From: Sebastes aleutianus
Taxonomy: Eukaryota; Chordata; Actinopteri; Perciformes; Sebastidae
Assembly: GCA_916700875.1 (NCBI GenBank)
Contig: CAKAKS010000066.1
Location: 15,744,361-15,808,360, forward strand
DNA: 64,000 bases
Direction of reading: 5' to 3'
Under the pieces are notes generated by a model. That model searched no databases and was not told where the DNA came from. It worked only from the letters and a program-made list of their open reading frames with translations. Position numbers and translations under genes: made by a program. Every line of letters starts with the position of its first letter. The stretch's first letter is position 1. Of this stretch, positions 13,201 through 25,500 are shown piece by piece.

Positions 13201-16200
13201 TGTGCAAGGTTACAAGTAGCACTCCTCAAGATGAGTTCAATAACCCTCAAGTGTAAATCATGGTGTGCCCCCTTTAATAAACACTGCAATATTATATTAA
13301 TGCCATTTATTGAGAGAGGTGCGTGCAGTGAAAGCAACACCGTGGCATCAAGAGTCTGACAATTACTGAACCCTGTATTATTTCTCTGGGGGACTGAATT
13401 GTTGTTCTTATGTAAATAAACTAATACAATTCTAATTTAACTTGATATAATTGGAATTATGGACCACTTTTTGTTTTCCCTAGATTATTGAGAAGTTGAC
13501 ATTGGAACTCCCTCCGCTCGGAGGCCCAAAAAAACTGCTTCATCGCTGTTGTATCCTGATGAGTAAGCTCATGTCATAACAGTGTGTCTGTGTCTCATTT
13601 CTCCGGGGAGCTGAATCCAACAGAGAAATCCTCCAACGGTGCATGCATTCCCTCTCCGAGAGCACTAAACACAATCCTACCTAATAAGGAAAAATCACTG
13701 TTGATATCTAGCAAGAAAATCCCTGTCCGGAGGTCTGGCTCTCCCTGGGTTTGCTCTGAACGGCCAGAGCATTCTTACATAATTACTGAGACTCAACAGC
13801 GGAGGCAGATATAAGCTTTCACGTGCAGACAGGGTTTTTTTTTTTTTTTTTTAAACCGGTGGTGTTTGAGTGCGTTGATGCTATCTCTCTGAAATGTAAG
13901 AACTTTACAGCCCATATATTAGTTAAACCCCTGCTAGGTGAGAGGTCCATTATCACCACAGGATCAGGTTTGGGAATGGAGGGGAGAAACGGAGCCATAA
14001 AAGGCCCACATGCCTCTCAGCTGAAGATGACATGATGTCCTGCATTTTACATTTCCAGCTAACTGCAGGGTATTTTATGTATCTATTATCTACCCACGCT
14101 TTACATTTAATCCGTCACGGGGTAACTGAGGACATCCAAAATGAGAATCAGGGGATTTTTAGTATGGCAAATCTCTGCCTCTGTCCCCCAAGGAAACTCA
14201 TCCGGTCTGGAAGAAGCACAGGGCCAGATGTTAAACTCTGGAAACTGATCCTCGAAACAAGAAGTCTAACTGCTCCACGACATCATCAAATCAAACATTT
14301 GATTAACATATTAAAATACTTAAAAAAAAAAAAAAGCATGTCACATTAGTGAAGCAAGAGGGGTTTTCTCCTTTTTTTACCCATAGGGAGCGGATGAGGA
14401 ACCAGACTATTATCTGAAGTTGCTGAGCCAGAGCAGACCTACTCAGCAGCTACAAGGTCAGTGAACTTCACCACACCCCTGATTCCTGTGAATCACAATG
14501 GGAGGTTTCCCCCAGCCGGGAATAGCAACACAACAGTAATGCATTAGTAATGCTATTGCAGAAAAGTGTGAAAAGATGAAACCACTCTGTTCTCATTCAG
14601 TAGCACAGAAACTGATGACAAGTGAACTTGTTATGAGGTCAGTATTCCTCATTAGTCATCAAAAGTCCCTCTTCTAACGTTGTCTTTCTTCCATAGAAGG
14701 ATGCGTCTTTCTGAGAAGACTCTACATGACCTACGGTGACCTCATCCTCCTCCACACACACATCTCCTTGCATTGTTCTCACTAAGAACAAGGCTGTCGA
14801 GGTGACCACACATACCCTAATGAATAACTGTCAACAGTTTGACCCGTGAACTTCTGCTATCTGTTGGCGCACCATTGGGAAAGTATAGTGATTTGCGGCC
14901 GGTGGGGAGAATCACGTTGTCCATAAATCATCGGCGACTGTGGAGAATGTGTCAGTAATGAGCGGGGACAATGACTGAACGTCCCGAGGCTTCAATAAAA
15001 CACATAAAACTGTCGCTCGTGAGTCCATTCAAAAAGCACAAGTGTTGTACTATGCTTCCGTGTGCAGGGTAGTGAGGAGAAATGCTGAGTTAATCATTGA
15101 CTCCATGCGGTGGGAACTACTTCACATGGACGGATCTTAGTCCTACTGAAGGACACCGGCCAAAACACAAGCTCAATATTTGCTCACGGTGGTCATTTTG
15201 TTTGGGTGAGCGCTGACCTGCATTGCATTTGACCTTAAACACTCTTTTTCCAGAGTCTTCAAAAAGCGTAAACAGACTCTGATCTTCTGATGAAGTGTGT
15301 ATTTCCTGGACATTAACCGAGGAACAACACGGCAGACGGAAGGGTGAAGTCTTATCACCACGTACACAATGTCACCGCAGCCCAACAAGTTGTATAACCA
15401 GGGTCGTAAAACCTGAAGAAATCCCGCCTTTAAAATGTGGTGAGAAAAGTGGTGAGAAGGTAATCACGAGCACATTTGCCGGATAAATAAAGTGGGCATT
15501 TATTTCTAAACACATGAAATGAGTCACTCTGCAGTTATGCGGGAGATGTTAGAGGTCCTCTGAGGTCGATCACGCAACCGTGCTGCCTCTTCTGCGACGT
15601 AGCAGACGTGCGGTCCATACAAGGTCCTGGAGACCGCGAGTTTATGAAATGCAGTTATTGAGGGGATACACACGTTTATCAGTGGGGAAGTATGTTGCCT
15701 CCTTGTATGGTGCTCCTCCAGTCAGAGCAGCAGGAGGAGTCGGTCTGTGTGCTTCTTGTCAATGGAGAGGCGATGTTGTTCCCAGGAGGAGCAATAAATG
15801 AAACCAGAAGCGCCTAAAGTTGATCAGATTTGTCCTTACAACAAACTCACTCCTTATTTGGGTGGATTTGTAAAAAGTGAAATCGTAATACGATGTGTCA
15901 GACAGAGCATGAGAAAAATACACACTCAAATCACAGCAATTGCGGAAAAATAACTCACAAATCCTCATGCCTGTCATTTTGGGTCTTCAAAGCTGAGTGC
16001 AGCCTGTGGATATGAGGACTGGCAGCCGGACCCCTCGGTAATATCACAAAGGGAATCAGAGCCGGCTGTGCAAATCACCCTGACAGTAAGGGGAGCCACC
16101 GGTGATGACTGGACGGGCCTCTGATTTTAGGCCATTAGGCTTGAAATCTGCAGCGGGATGGGAAAGTAAATGATTTCCTCTGACTCTCTGGAGCTCTGCT

Positions 16201-16540
16201 GGCAGCACATGTACCTACTGGGCAGAGCAATGAGGGATGACATGTTGGGAAACACTGCCCACGGTGCCCTTTCGCCCTGTCTCTGCGCGCTCCAGCTGTA
16301 GCTCACAGCAGCTCTTGCCAAAAGAAATCTCAGTCGGTTAACTCCCACAGGTTTCAACATCAAAACTACACACATCACAACTTGTTTTCAGGTGTAAAGC
16401 ATCAACACAATGTGTGCTCGTGGGAGCAGCCCTTAGCGGTCAGACAGGTTACTCAACCTTTTAAAAAACACACAAGTTGCTACAGAGTCAATGTTAAAGA
16501 TCACTCCCTGATGTGATTATAATCTGCGCTCCCACGGGAA
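10274..16540. other. Presumed 5' intron of the sorbs gene, no coding exon seen
   Basis: If upstream first exons exist at 16.5-19.9 kb, this is intron. Apart from a perfect CRE palindrome at 10698-10705, simple A or T runs (for example 13833-13852) and ordinary unique-looking DNA, I see nothing. The short ORFs here have no splice context and no recognisable domain. Confidence 0.5.
10698..10732. promoter_or_regulatory. Perfect CRE palindrome with nearby TATA-like motif
   Basis: TGACGTCA, the consensus CREB/ATF site, is at 10698-10705. An AT-rich TATA-like TTTAAATAAG follows at 10723-10732. It is about 430 bp upstream (minus sense) of the first coding sorbs exon. Function is inferred from the motif only. 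Confidence 0.35.
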
Positions 16541-16551
16541 AGAGTGTACTC

Positions 16552-16690
16552 ACCTTAAAAAGTGGCACCAACAAGTGAACTCACACCTCTTTCTGTCTGC
16601 CTGAGTCGTGCACGTAAACCACGCTGCAAACCCTCCCTGCTCCTTCTCCCTCTCTCTCTCCTCTCTAACTCATGAGACTAGCCAGGACAC

Positions 16691-16730
<40 letters not shown>

Positions 16731-16760
16731 CCAGCCCTCGCTCTGCCTGCCTCCACGAAG
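16552..16760 (-). other. Candidate alternative first (noncoding) exon of the sorbs gene
   Basis: On the minus strand a strong donor (TTTAAG, then GTGAGTAC) ends a purine/pyrimidine-rich stretch containing a (CT)n run. Further upstream, at about 16785-16798, is an RFX/X-box-like GTTGCC-AT-GGCGAT. The layout looks like a promoter plus first exon for the gene to the left. The 5' end is not defined and no transcript evidence is available. Confidence 0.35.
16694..16728. repeat. (CT)n microsatellite
   Basis: About 17 CT units, within the candidate first-exon region at 16.55-16.76 kb. Confidence 0.95.
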
Positions 16761-19038
16761 GACTTCCCGGTTGACAGGCATCGCCATGGCAACCCACTTC
16801 GTCCCCCGCTCAAAAGGCACCCTCTTGGCTTGTCAGTTCGGGACCTCCTTTAGCCCTATTGTTGTGATGAGGTGATATTTCACAGCGCAGGGTTAACCAA
16901 AGGGGAATGCAAAATAGTTCATCACCTCCACTGCCCACTGACTCCATGACACCCCTCCTTAACTTTAACTCTCCCATGCCTCCCCTCTGCTTTTGTGGGT
17001 GTGTGTTTTATGTGTGTGTGAGCGCAAAAGGCCCAGATCTGTGGCACGAAGGGAGAATAGGAGCTCCTTCTGTTCCAGTAGCTCTGGAAGTGTTTCAGAG
17101 TCATTACTCTCGTCTACACCGTGTAGTCCATCACTGACAGCACAAGTCCTGCCCCCATAATCACACACACACACACGCACACACACACACAATACAACAC
17201 ATACTGTTGGATTTCAAGGTGGAAGGAAATTGCCTGGAAAGAGGATCAACATATTCAAATTAGGAAATGCGGTGCAGATAAGTCAGTCAGCATTCAAATT
17301 CCAGCGGGATGGTTGTTTATATTTCACGGAGCCTAGAAACAGTCAAAGAGGAATGAAGCTCGCTTCTCAAACCCAACTGTTACGCTTGCACACAATCCAT
17401 GCCCAAATAAAACCAGGATTTCCAGTTTGCCTGCAGTTCTTGCCAATGACGACAAACAGTCCACAACCTGAAATCTAACGTGCTGACAGGCTTGTTTTGG
17501 CGCTGCTGAGTCTGCAGCAGGTAGACCGATATACTGTACAAGGTGAGAGATCAAGTCACCTGTTAACAAACATGTGCACTTTGGGTTCAATAAACTAAAC
17601 AGCACAAGGAGTATTTCTCTCTCTGTGTGTGTGTGTGGGCAATTTCCAACTTGAAATTGAAGGACTCAGCTCTTTTTTAATAATTCAGTGGTCTGGCTTG
17701 GTAGAGCGAAGCTCAGGCCACATATCCATTTACCAAGTAGGTTGTTTTTGCCAAACAGTTGAGCCGCTGAACCTGAGGGGCGAGCTGCCGGGCAGCGCGG
17801 GCTTCAGGCTGATTCTCCCCTTCGTAATCTGTGTCACGCCGGAGCAGACTTTCACCCCGCTGTGACCACATCTGACACCCTGTCACTCCGCATCTAAATG
17901 AGGTAATCACGCAAGAGGCGATTGCAGCTTTGGCCCGGGACCTGACACCTCTCCCCACACTGGATCCTTGTTCACTTTGTCTCTCCGCTAAACAAACACA
18001 ATGCTTCACCGATGCCAGCTCCCCTTTTTTTTGTTTTAATTACAGAGAAACATTGTCAGGACAGGAAGAGAGGCACGATGTTTTACGTCAGTCCCTCTGA
18101 GATGCATGGATTTCAGCTGACCTTTACTGTGCTGTAAAGGTCAACCACTGTCCTTTCAGTGGTATGTGCCAGTAGGTTACTACAAAAGCTCAATAAAAAG
18201 CCAAAGATTCCAGCGAGTGAATAAACCATGACATAAATGTGCTATATAATCAAAAACTACATCACTAAATGACTATAGCCCTGGGCTTTTTTTCTTCTCT
18301 ACTCTGAGGAAACAAGAGACAGCAAGTCTGTAAAAAAATCATGAGATAAAGTTATCATCAAATGCTGAAGAGACATGAGACCACAGGTAAACAAGCATCA
18401 CCGTAACCATGGAGGACAGATAAGGAGGTCTGGATATCATACAGTGGCATTCATACCACAGGCTGTGCTCTGAGGTAGCACTTGCTGAACATCTCTGAGA
18501 ACAAACACACAAGAATCACAGTTTGTTTTAGCGGTAAACAACATTTTCCTGAGCCGTGCATGTCCCAGGACTCTGGGTCACACTGTTGGCTGACAGGGAC
18601 AAACAATCTCCGGTGTAGTTATAAATCCTCATGGGACCTGCTGCTGTTATTTCTAACAGGGAAATATTCAAACACTGAAATGTTTCTGACCAAAACAACC
18701 AAAGCCACAACAGGAGGCAGCCTCAGGATCTTCTGACAGCAAAAGATTGGCATCTAAAATCCTCCTCATGTCCGCCCTTTTCCATACAAAAGCTCAACTG
18801 TTGCTCAACAACATTTCTGAGGAAAACTGTCACAATGATAATAAACAGCCCCGTCTTGTTTGTCTCAGTGGTTTCCAGTGATGAAGTAAAACATGATGCT
18901 CAAATCTGTGTCCTTTCAAATAAAAATGTCAATCAACACCACTTCATCAAACCAGAAGCTGGAAAAAAAACTCCCTTCCTCTTGAATTGTGACTATATTC
19001 CTTCCTTGTCATACTAACCCTTGAGAAGCAGTACTTAC

Positions 19039-19180
19039 AGGCGAGTGCAGGCTGAGCAGTGAGGTCTCCTCAGTGCAGAGCGAGGGAGGAAGTGAATGAA
19101 AAAGAAGGAGGGGAGCCGCTGCTGCTCTTCTCTGCCTCTCCCTCCCCTCTTTCTCGGGCCAACAGGGTGTCTTTTATCTT
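19039..19180 (-). other. Candidate alternative first (noncoding) exon of the sorbs gene
   Basis: On the minus strand a consensus donor (CGCCT, then GTAAGTACTG) closes a GC/AG-rich stretch of the kind found in 5' UTRs. An A-rich GATAAAAGAC motif lies just upstream at about 19172-19181 and may act as a TATA element. There is no open frame, so it would be 5' UTR only. The upstream limit is a guess. Confidence 0.4.
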
Positions 19181-19243
19181 TGGTGAATGATTCAGCGTGG
19201 GTCTGAATGTTTGACGGAGCGTCCGTGGGCGAGCGTATGCATG

Positions 19244-19268
19244 AGTGTGTGTGTGTGTGTGTGTGTGA
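19244..19268. repeat. (GT)n microsatellite
   Basis: About 12 GT units just upstream of the candidate first exon ending at 19039. Confidence 0.9.
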
Positions 19269-19842
19269 GCACGCACTTTAAAGCTCATCAGGGAGAAGGC
19301 ACTCAGTAATAGTTTCCATCCACAGCTGGAAATAATAGAGATTCCCATACAGGCACAGGCGCAGTGGCACCGCCCTCCACTGTTTTACGTGCAATGGGAA
19401 GAGGAGGATTTCCATAGCCATCTCAATAAACAGGCCTGAGTGACACGTGTGTTATAATAGCATGGTCTATTCACTGTCTTAGGTCTTTAGATGTGTTTAA
19501 GATGATTCAGATCAGACACAAAAGACAGTCTGGAGGGCTTTCTATGAGATCCAGGTGGCTCTATTGCTCACCTGTCCCTTCCCAAGGTCCACCTCTACAG
19601 TACATTCAAGAAAGAGTATTTCTAAGTACAGATGCTAAGGCCCACACACAAACACATGAGGGCCTCAGAGAAGTCTCAGTGTTTCCATGTTCTCTTCCAG
19701 CACCAGACCTACTCACCCAGTATGAGGACAGCCTCGCAGCAAAGCCAAGAGAAGTAGTGCTACTGCTTTCCTTTCTAAATCCAGTGTCATCAGCAGATCA
19801 GCTGTGTATTCGGACAACTAAAGCGTGAGTGTAAAAGCTTAC

Positions 19843-19967
19843 CGTTGAGCTCCTGAGAGTTTTATCTGTCGCTTCCCACTCCCATGTTTTCCTGAGATAT
19901 TAGTCTGCAGACGCCTGCTGGATTCCTGCGCTCTGAGTCCAGAAGCAGAAGTTCTCAGCTCTGCCAT
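19843..19967 (-). other. Candidate alternative first exon with a short open frame
   Basis: On the minus strand an ATG at 19967 opens 41 codons (MAELRTSASG..., ending ...KLSGAQ) with no stop, and the frame runs to a good donor, GTAAGC, at 19842-19837. An AT-rich TTAAATATTTATC lies just upstream. The frame ends in phase 2. Spliced to the exon at 10273 it would hit TGA after two codons, so in that transcript it could only be an upstream ORF. I do not recognise the peptide. Confidence 0.3.
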
Positions 19968-20159
19968 CCAAGATAAATATTTAACAGGTCTGGCAGCCAG
20001 ATCAGCAACCAAAGGTCACACCTCTCACTCTCTTTCTCTGGAGTCCATCTTCACGTTGGACCTGGGAGACGACCACGTCACCGCTCACAACGACAGCTCG
20101 AATTACTTGCAGGGGAATCACAGTCCAGATGAGGAACAAGCTATTAACAGATGTGGAAA

Positions 20160-22537
20160 GAAACAATTAGTAGTTGCTATTTTTAATCCATCACTGGTCT
20201 GATAATGTATCTGTAATGTTTGCAAATACAGTTAGTACAACATTAGAATCCATTCCTTGCAACAAATGTCTGTTTCCAAAAATCTGTGAACATGATGCCA
20301 AAAATATTCTCTTATTTCACTTTCACAGACTTTGTTTTGCAGTGGACATTCACATGTTGAGCGGTGCCACACTGCCTCTTAGTGGGCCTGAGAAGAACTG
20401 TGTGGAGTTTATATTTTACCATGAATACAGACAGATGTCGCCAAAATCACAAACATGCCGCCCTCAATCTGTATGAAATAGTGTCACAGCACAACATCTC
20501 ATAAAACACTAATTGGCACAGCAAACAAGGTTTATAATAGACACATTATCAATACATATAATAAATATTTCATATTTACACTGCGTAATGCGTTATTATA
20601 GTAGCCTAAGAACAATGAATGAATACACAAAAGAGAAAATATATCATGACCTCATATTAAATTAATTTATAAATGCATAGCATCATTACCGCCAATACAT
20701 TTCAAAAGTAATGTCAATTTAAAAAGGCTGTATAACATATTGGTAATGCAACCATTTATGTAAAATGTTTGTCTATTAGAAAGGTATGATGGACCACACA
20801 AGAGAACACACTCATGGTTATTGACCTCACTAAGAAAAAAAATTGTTTCCATTTCTTATTTTTGGGGGGCAATAAGAATAGCAATCTTAAAAAACAAAAA
20901 GAACAGCCCTAGTTTTTTTAATATAGGCTTATGTTGAGATGTCACTTCATGGTAAAATACAAACCATGTACTGTTATTATGCTAGCAATATGTTAGTACC
21001 AACATGTGTCAATTTGTCACCATGAAATTAGCAGTATTAACAGCATCAGTATTTTTTTTTAATATATTTTTTCATCAAATATATAACTGAACAATATTAA
21101 ATATATGACATTAACAACTTTGAATGTTCATATTATTTTATGTCATAAAGGTGCCAATTTATTATCGTAGCACCACTACCTATAACATTAAATGACACTT
21201 TTTAGACAGTAAAAAAAAAAAAAAAAAACTTAATTTATTTCTGCATAATGGAATAGCATTAAAAGTAACTTTATATTAACAACCATGAATGACCATACAT
21301 TTTCCTTATTTAGTAGCAAATAGGCTGGTCAATTTTAATTATTTTACATTAGCTTTTTAAGTAGCTTTACTACCTTTAGCATAAACAGACAATTGAACTG
21401 TTTGGTAGAGCGTGTTTTTAGTCTGTTACATAATTATGTTCAATAAGGGCTTAGAAACTATGACATGTCAAAAAATATGCCTACCTTTGAAAATTAAACT
21501 TAGACAAAGTGTGCCATCCCAAACCAATCAGCTGGGACTGGAAGTGGGTTATAAAACCCTCCAGCCTGCATTGATGCCAACTTAACCTGGACTTGACCCG
21601 TTCTCTTTATACATCCATGACTTAACCAGCTGCCCTTACTGATGGCGTGCAGCGACTTTTGAGTTCGTCATGGAACACGATCCAATGTCAGTTCTGTGCG
21701 ACTAACAATACAAACATTTACATTCTCGTAAACTGCTCAAACCAAGATAGATAATTTATTCTACTTTATTATATAAATATAATTGTCAATTGATTTTGTA
21801 ATGTTTGCATGTGTGATTTAACTTAAAACAAAATGACATACCACAAACAAATTTTATTTATTACAACCATTCGTAACAGCAATAACAGTCCCTCGATGTT
21901 GACCCATATGAACATTATTACAAACAAAAATGTGACATTTTAGCATACATTTAATCCCCACTGTGGAGAGCAGGCATCGCTACAAATCACCACGAGACTC
22001 ACTTGTAGAAACAATTTGTTTAGGTTCCCCTATGGAAAAAAAAGCTTTGCTTACATATTTTTCTGTACTCAAAAAGACAAAAGCCTAACATCAACTTACA
22101 TTGGTAATTAAGTTCTAAGTGAATACAATACTGACATGAAATCTTTGAAATGTTTCTCATTTCAGGACCGGCTTGGATTAACTCTCACAGATCAAGTTAC
22201 TTGTGACATTTTGCTCTGAACATTCATCTACTTCAGTGCATTTCCAACAGTAGACAGGGTGCATTAATCATCATTTTAGCATGTGTGCTAGCTTTCGGCC
22301 ACAGAATCATGTCTTTAGACATTAGACTTCAAAATGTAACACGAACCTCTCAACTGCGTAACTTGATACACAGGGCTATCTCATACTACAAACACAAACA
22401 CTTAGCTTTGGCAAAACTGAACTTACTTATATTACTTTAAACTGAAAAGAACTTTTGTAACTAAAGTTTACATATAGAGGTCTTCACAAGGTAACTTAAG
22501 AGTCAGAGCTGAACAATTTGCTTGTCTTTTTTTATCC
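20160..22537. other. Intergenic region and piwil1 3' UTR
   Basis: The right part, about 21853-22537, is the likely 3' UTR of piwil1. A sense AATAAA signal sits at 21858-21853, about 680 nt after the stop codon. The rest is AT-rich with poly-A/T tracts. A CCAAT plus TATA arrangement at 21524-21556 on the plus strand has no ORF behind it. Confidence 0.55.
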
Positions 22538-25500
22538 TCATAGGTAGAAGAGGAGGTCGTCCAGTTTCACACTGGGCTCCCTGTGGATGCTTTGACCCAC
22601 AAGAAAAGCCAGCTTGTGGGCGTACTGGCAGGGAGCGGGCACTCGGATGATCCCCTAAAGCGCAAATGGAGAAAATAAACTAGAGCACTTTCAATTCTAA
22701 AAGCTTTATTGGCCTAATGATGTTGGCTCTGTTCAGTTATATTCTTAAATATCAGAAATTTATTTACACGTTGTACCCAGCTATAAAACATGCCTACTCA
22801 TGTACTGAAAGACCGTTGCAGTGTGATTGCAGTTATTAAGTTGTACTCAAAGTTTCTCCAGACCATTGGAGGAACTATGAGTACAGCCATGCAGGATGAA
22901 ACAAGCTTATTAACACACTGATTTCAAAGCCAGCCTACCTGCCAGTTGTAGTACAGGTGGCACATCTTGTAGGTAAGCCGCTGCATGTGATCGGGCTTCA
23001 GTCCACTGGTGTCGTACACAATGTTGTAGTGGGTTGGGGAGACGCTTCCACTGGCGACAGCCTGGCTCACGATGCAGAAGTCGAACCTGGCAAACAAAGG
23101 TTGCAACAGTTTACTACTACTACTACTACTAAAAAAAAAAAATGCAGGAACAGCAAAAAAACCAAACAAACATACCACTCTGGACGGGTGACCTCTGTGT
23201 CAACAACGGTGCCTGGTGGAGGGTTGGACACCTTGCCTTTGATGCGGGCGAAAAACCTGCTGCTGATGCGCTTCTTCACCACCACCACACTCAGCTTGGG
23301 CCTATGACGAGCAGATTGAGAGGCTAAATCAAAAACTGACAATTTAGTTGAGCTTTGTTAAGTTCTTTCGGTGATTGAACTCTCCCACTCAACAACTAAT
23401 ATGTTTCAGAACCTGCTGTTGTCAATGTCATTCACAAATCAAAGGACATGGACGTGTTCAACACGGGTGACTACGTGGAGATTTTGACAAACAGCTTCCA
23501 TGTGCAGCAGCGATTTAAGAGAGCTTTTAAAATGTGAAAACTTTGCACATGAAAAACCTCACATGTAGTCGTGTCCCATGGACTTGATGGAGTCCATGAT
23601 CTGTTGAACCTCATAGTTGACCACACTGTGCAGCTGGCCGTCTCCCACTCCATCTCGGTACACAATGATGCGAGAAGGCAGGCAGTTGTTGAACTTCAGA
23701 TAGTCTTTCAGTGCACCTGAAAAACAAACGCAAAGCTATGACAGTTATGCCGAGATTGTTGATAGAGAATTAACGTGTATATTAAAATAAAATACACATT
23801 TGTAGAATTATGGAAAGCAACTTGCCACTTAAGGCCATCTTCAGTCCGTCCATGATTTCCTGGCCTTTGTGCTGCAGCACACACTTGGAGTACCACCTTG
23901 ATAAAGAAATTAGAAATGTCACACAACTTAATGGTTGTACCATGGCACTAAAACAAAGACTGTGCAGATGTTATGCACAACCGTAGACCAAGGTACGTTA
24001 TGGAAAGAAACCGTTGTAGAAACTCACCTGCTCATGCTCTGGTTGAGGCTGGCCACTAGAGCTCCAATGGACCTTTTCCCAGCAATGGTGTCGTGGTAGC
24101 AGTCAATGCCCACAATCATCAGATGTTTGAGCTGTACAAAGAAGTGGAACAAGTTAACTCTCTTGCAAACAACATTCTTCAGTACTTCCCACTTGTAAAC
24201 GTCTTGTTTTTTAACCCAACCTTAACCTGTTAACGGACTCAAAAACTCTCATGGAAACTAATAAATCGTCTCACCTCCTTCTTCCGACACACACATTTAA
24301 TTAGAAGTAGTTACGGACCACATTCTCAATGTTTAAACCAAGGACAAAAGGCTATAGTGGCACTGAAAGAGCCCACTGTCTCCCCATGTCCCGTCCTCTC
24401 CCCTTTCTGATCACCTGTCTCTCCTCTGCTGTCTCATTCAGACTGTTCAAAGATAGGGTTGCTAGGAAAATAAACGCCTAAAGCACTACTTTATTCTGAA
24501 GCCTACGTTACCTGCGTTCTCCTCCAACTAACTCACTTACTTGGTTATACTCCCAAGCCGACGGACACCACGGTGCAACGACTGGGCAACCCCATCCACA
24601 ACGCTCGGAGCTGCCGCTGACAGCAGCCCACCGAGTCGGTCAGTGTGCGTGACGGTGGTGTGTGCTTTGGAGACAAGTCTTACTTTGTGACGGTAGTTTT
24701 GGTTGGCTAATTCAGAAAGGCTTTAGAATAAAGTAGTGCTTTCGGGGTTTATTGTCTTAGCGACCACGTCTTTGAACGGTCTGAATGAGACAGCCGAGGA
24801 GGAGAGAGTGGAGAGGACGGGACATGGGGAGACAGTGGGCTCTTTCAGTGCCACTATAGCTAGCGCTGCAGTACTGATCTCCGTTTCAGCGGCAGTTTAT
24901 GAAATGGACTGTTTTGTCCTTGGTTTAAACATTGTAAAACTCAACTTTACATCCAGAAACAATACAACAGTGTTTTTCATGCTTGTAATATAATTGTTGA
25001 TTAGAGCGGAAATCCATTTAGTAAACCACCTTAACTTCGTTGACTGATTCACTTCCACTTTAATCCACTCGAGAACTACTTAATCTTGTTTTCTCTAAAA
25101 CACACCATAACTTTTAATTCCTTCAATGTACAAATTAATTAGTGAGCATGCGACTTACAGGGATTTCCACACTCCAGAGCTCTCCTCCCATCTTGCAAGC
25201 CATCTGCAAAGCAATCTTGGTAGCCACAGTCATGAGTGCCTGAGGTCGGCTGAGGGTACGGGAAACCACACACTGGCTGGGAGTGGGGCAGTCCACACAT
25301 AGGTACTTCTTGACGGTGTCGTACTTGTCCTTCCTGTTGCTGGGGAGGACCACCACCACCTAATACAGAATCAAAGAGAAGGTTGGTCAAGGTTCACAAG
25401 ATATGTAAAAGCACTGAGTAAATAAACAAAAGTCAAACTTATGAAGTTTATGCATTATATATTCAGTCACTAACCATCTGTGTTTGGGGTCCAACATTTT

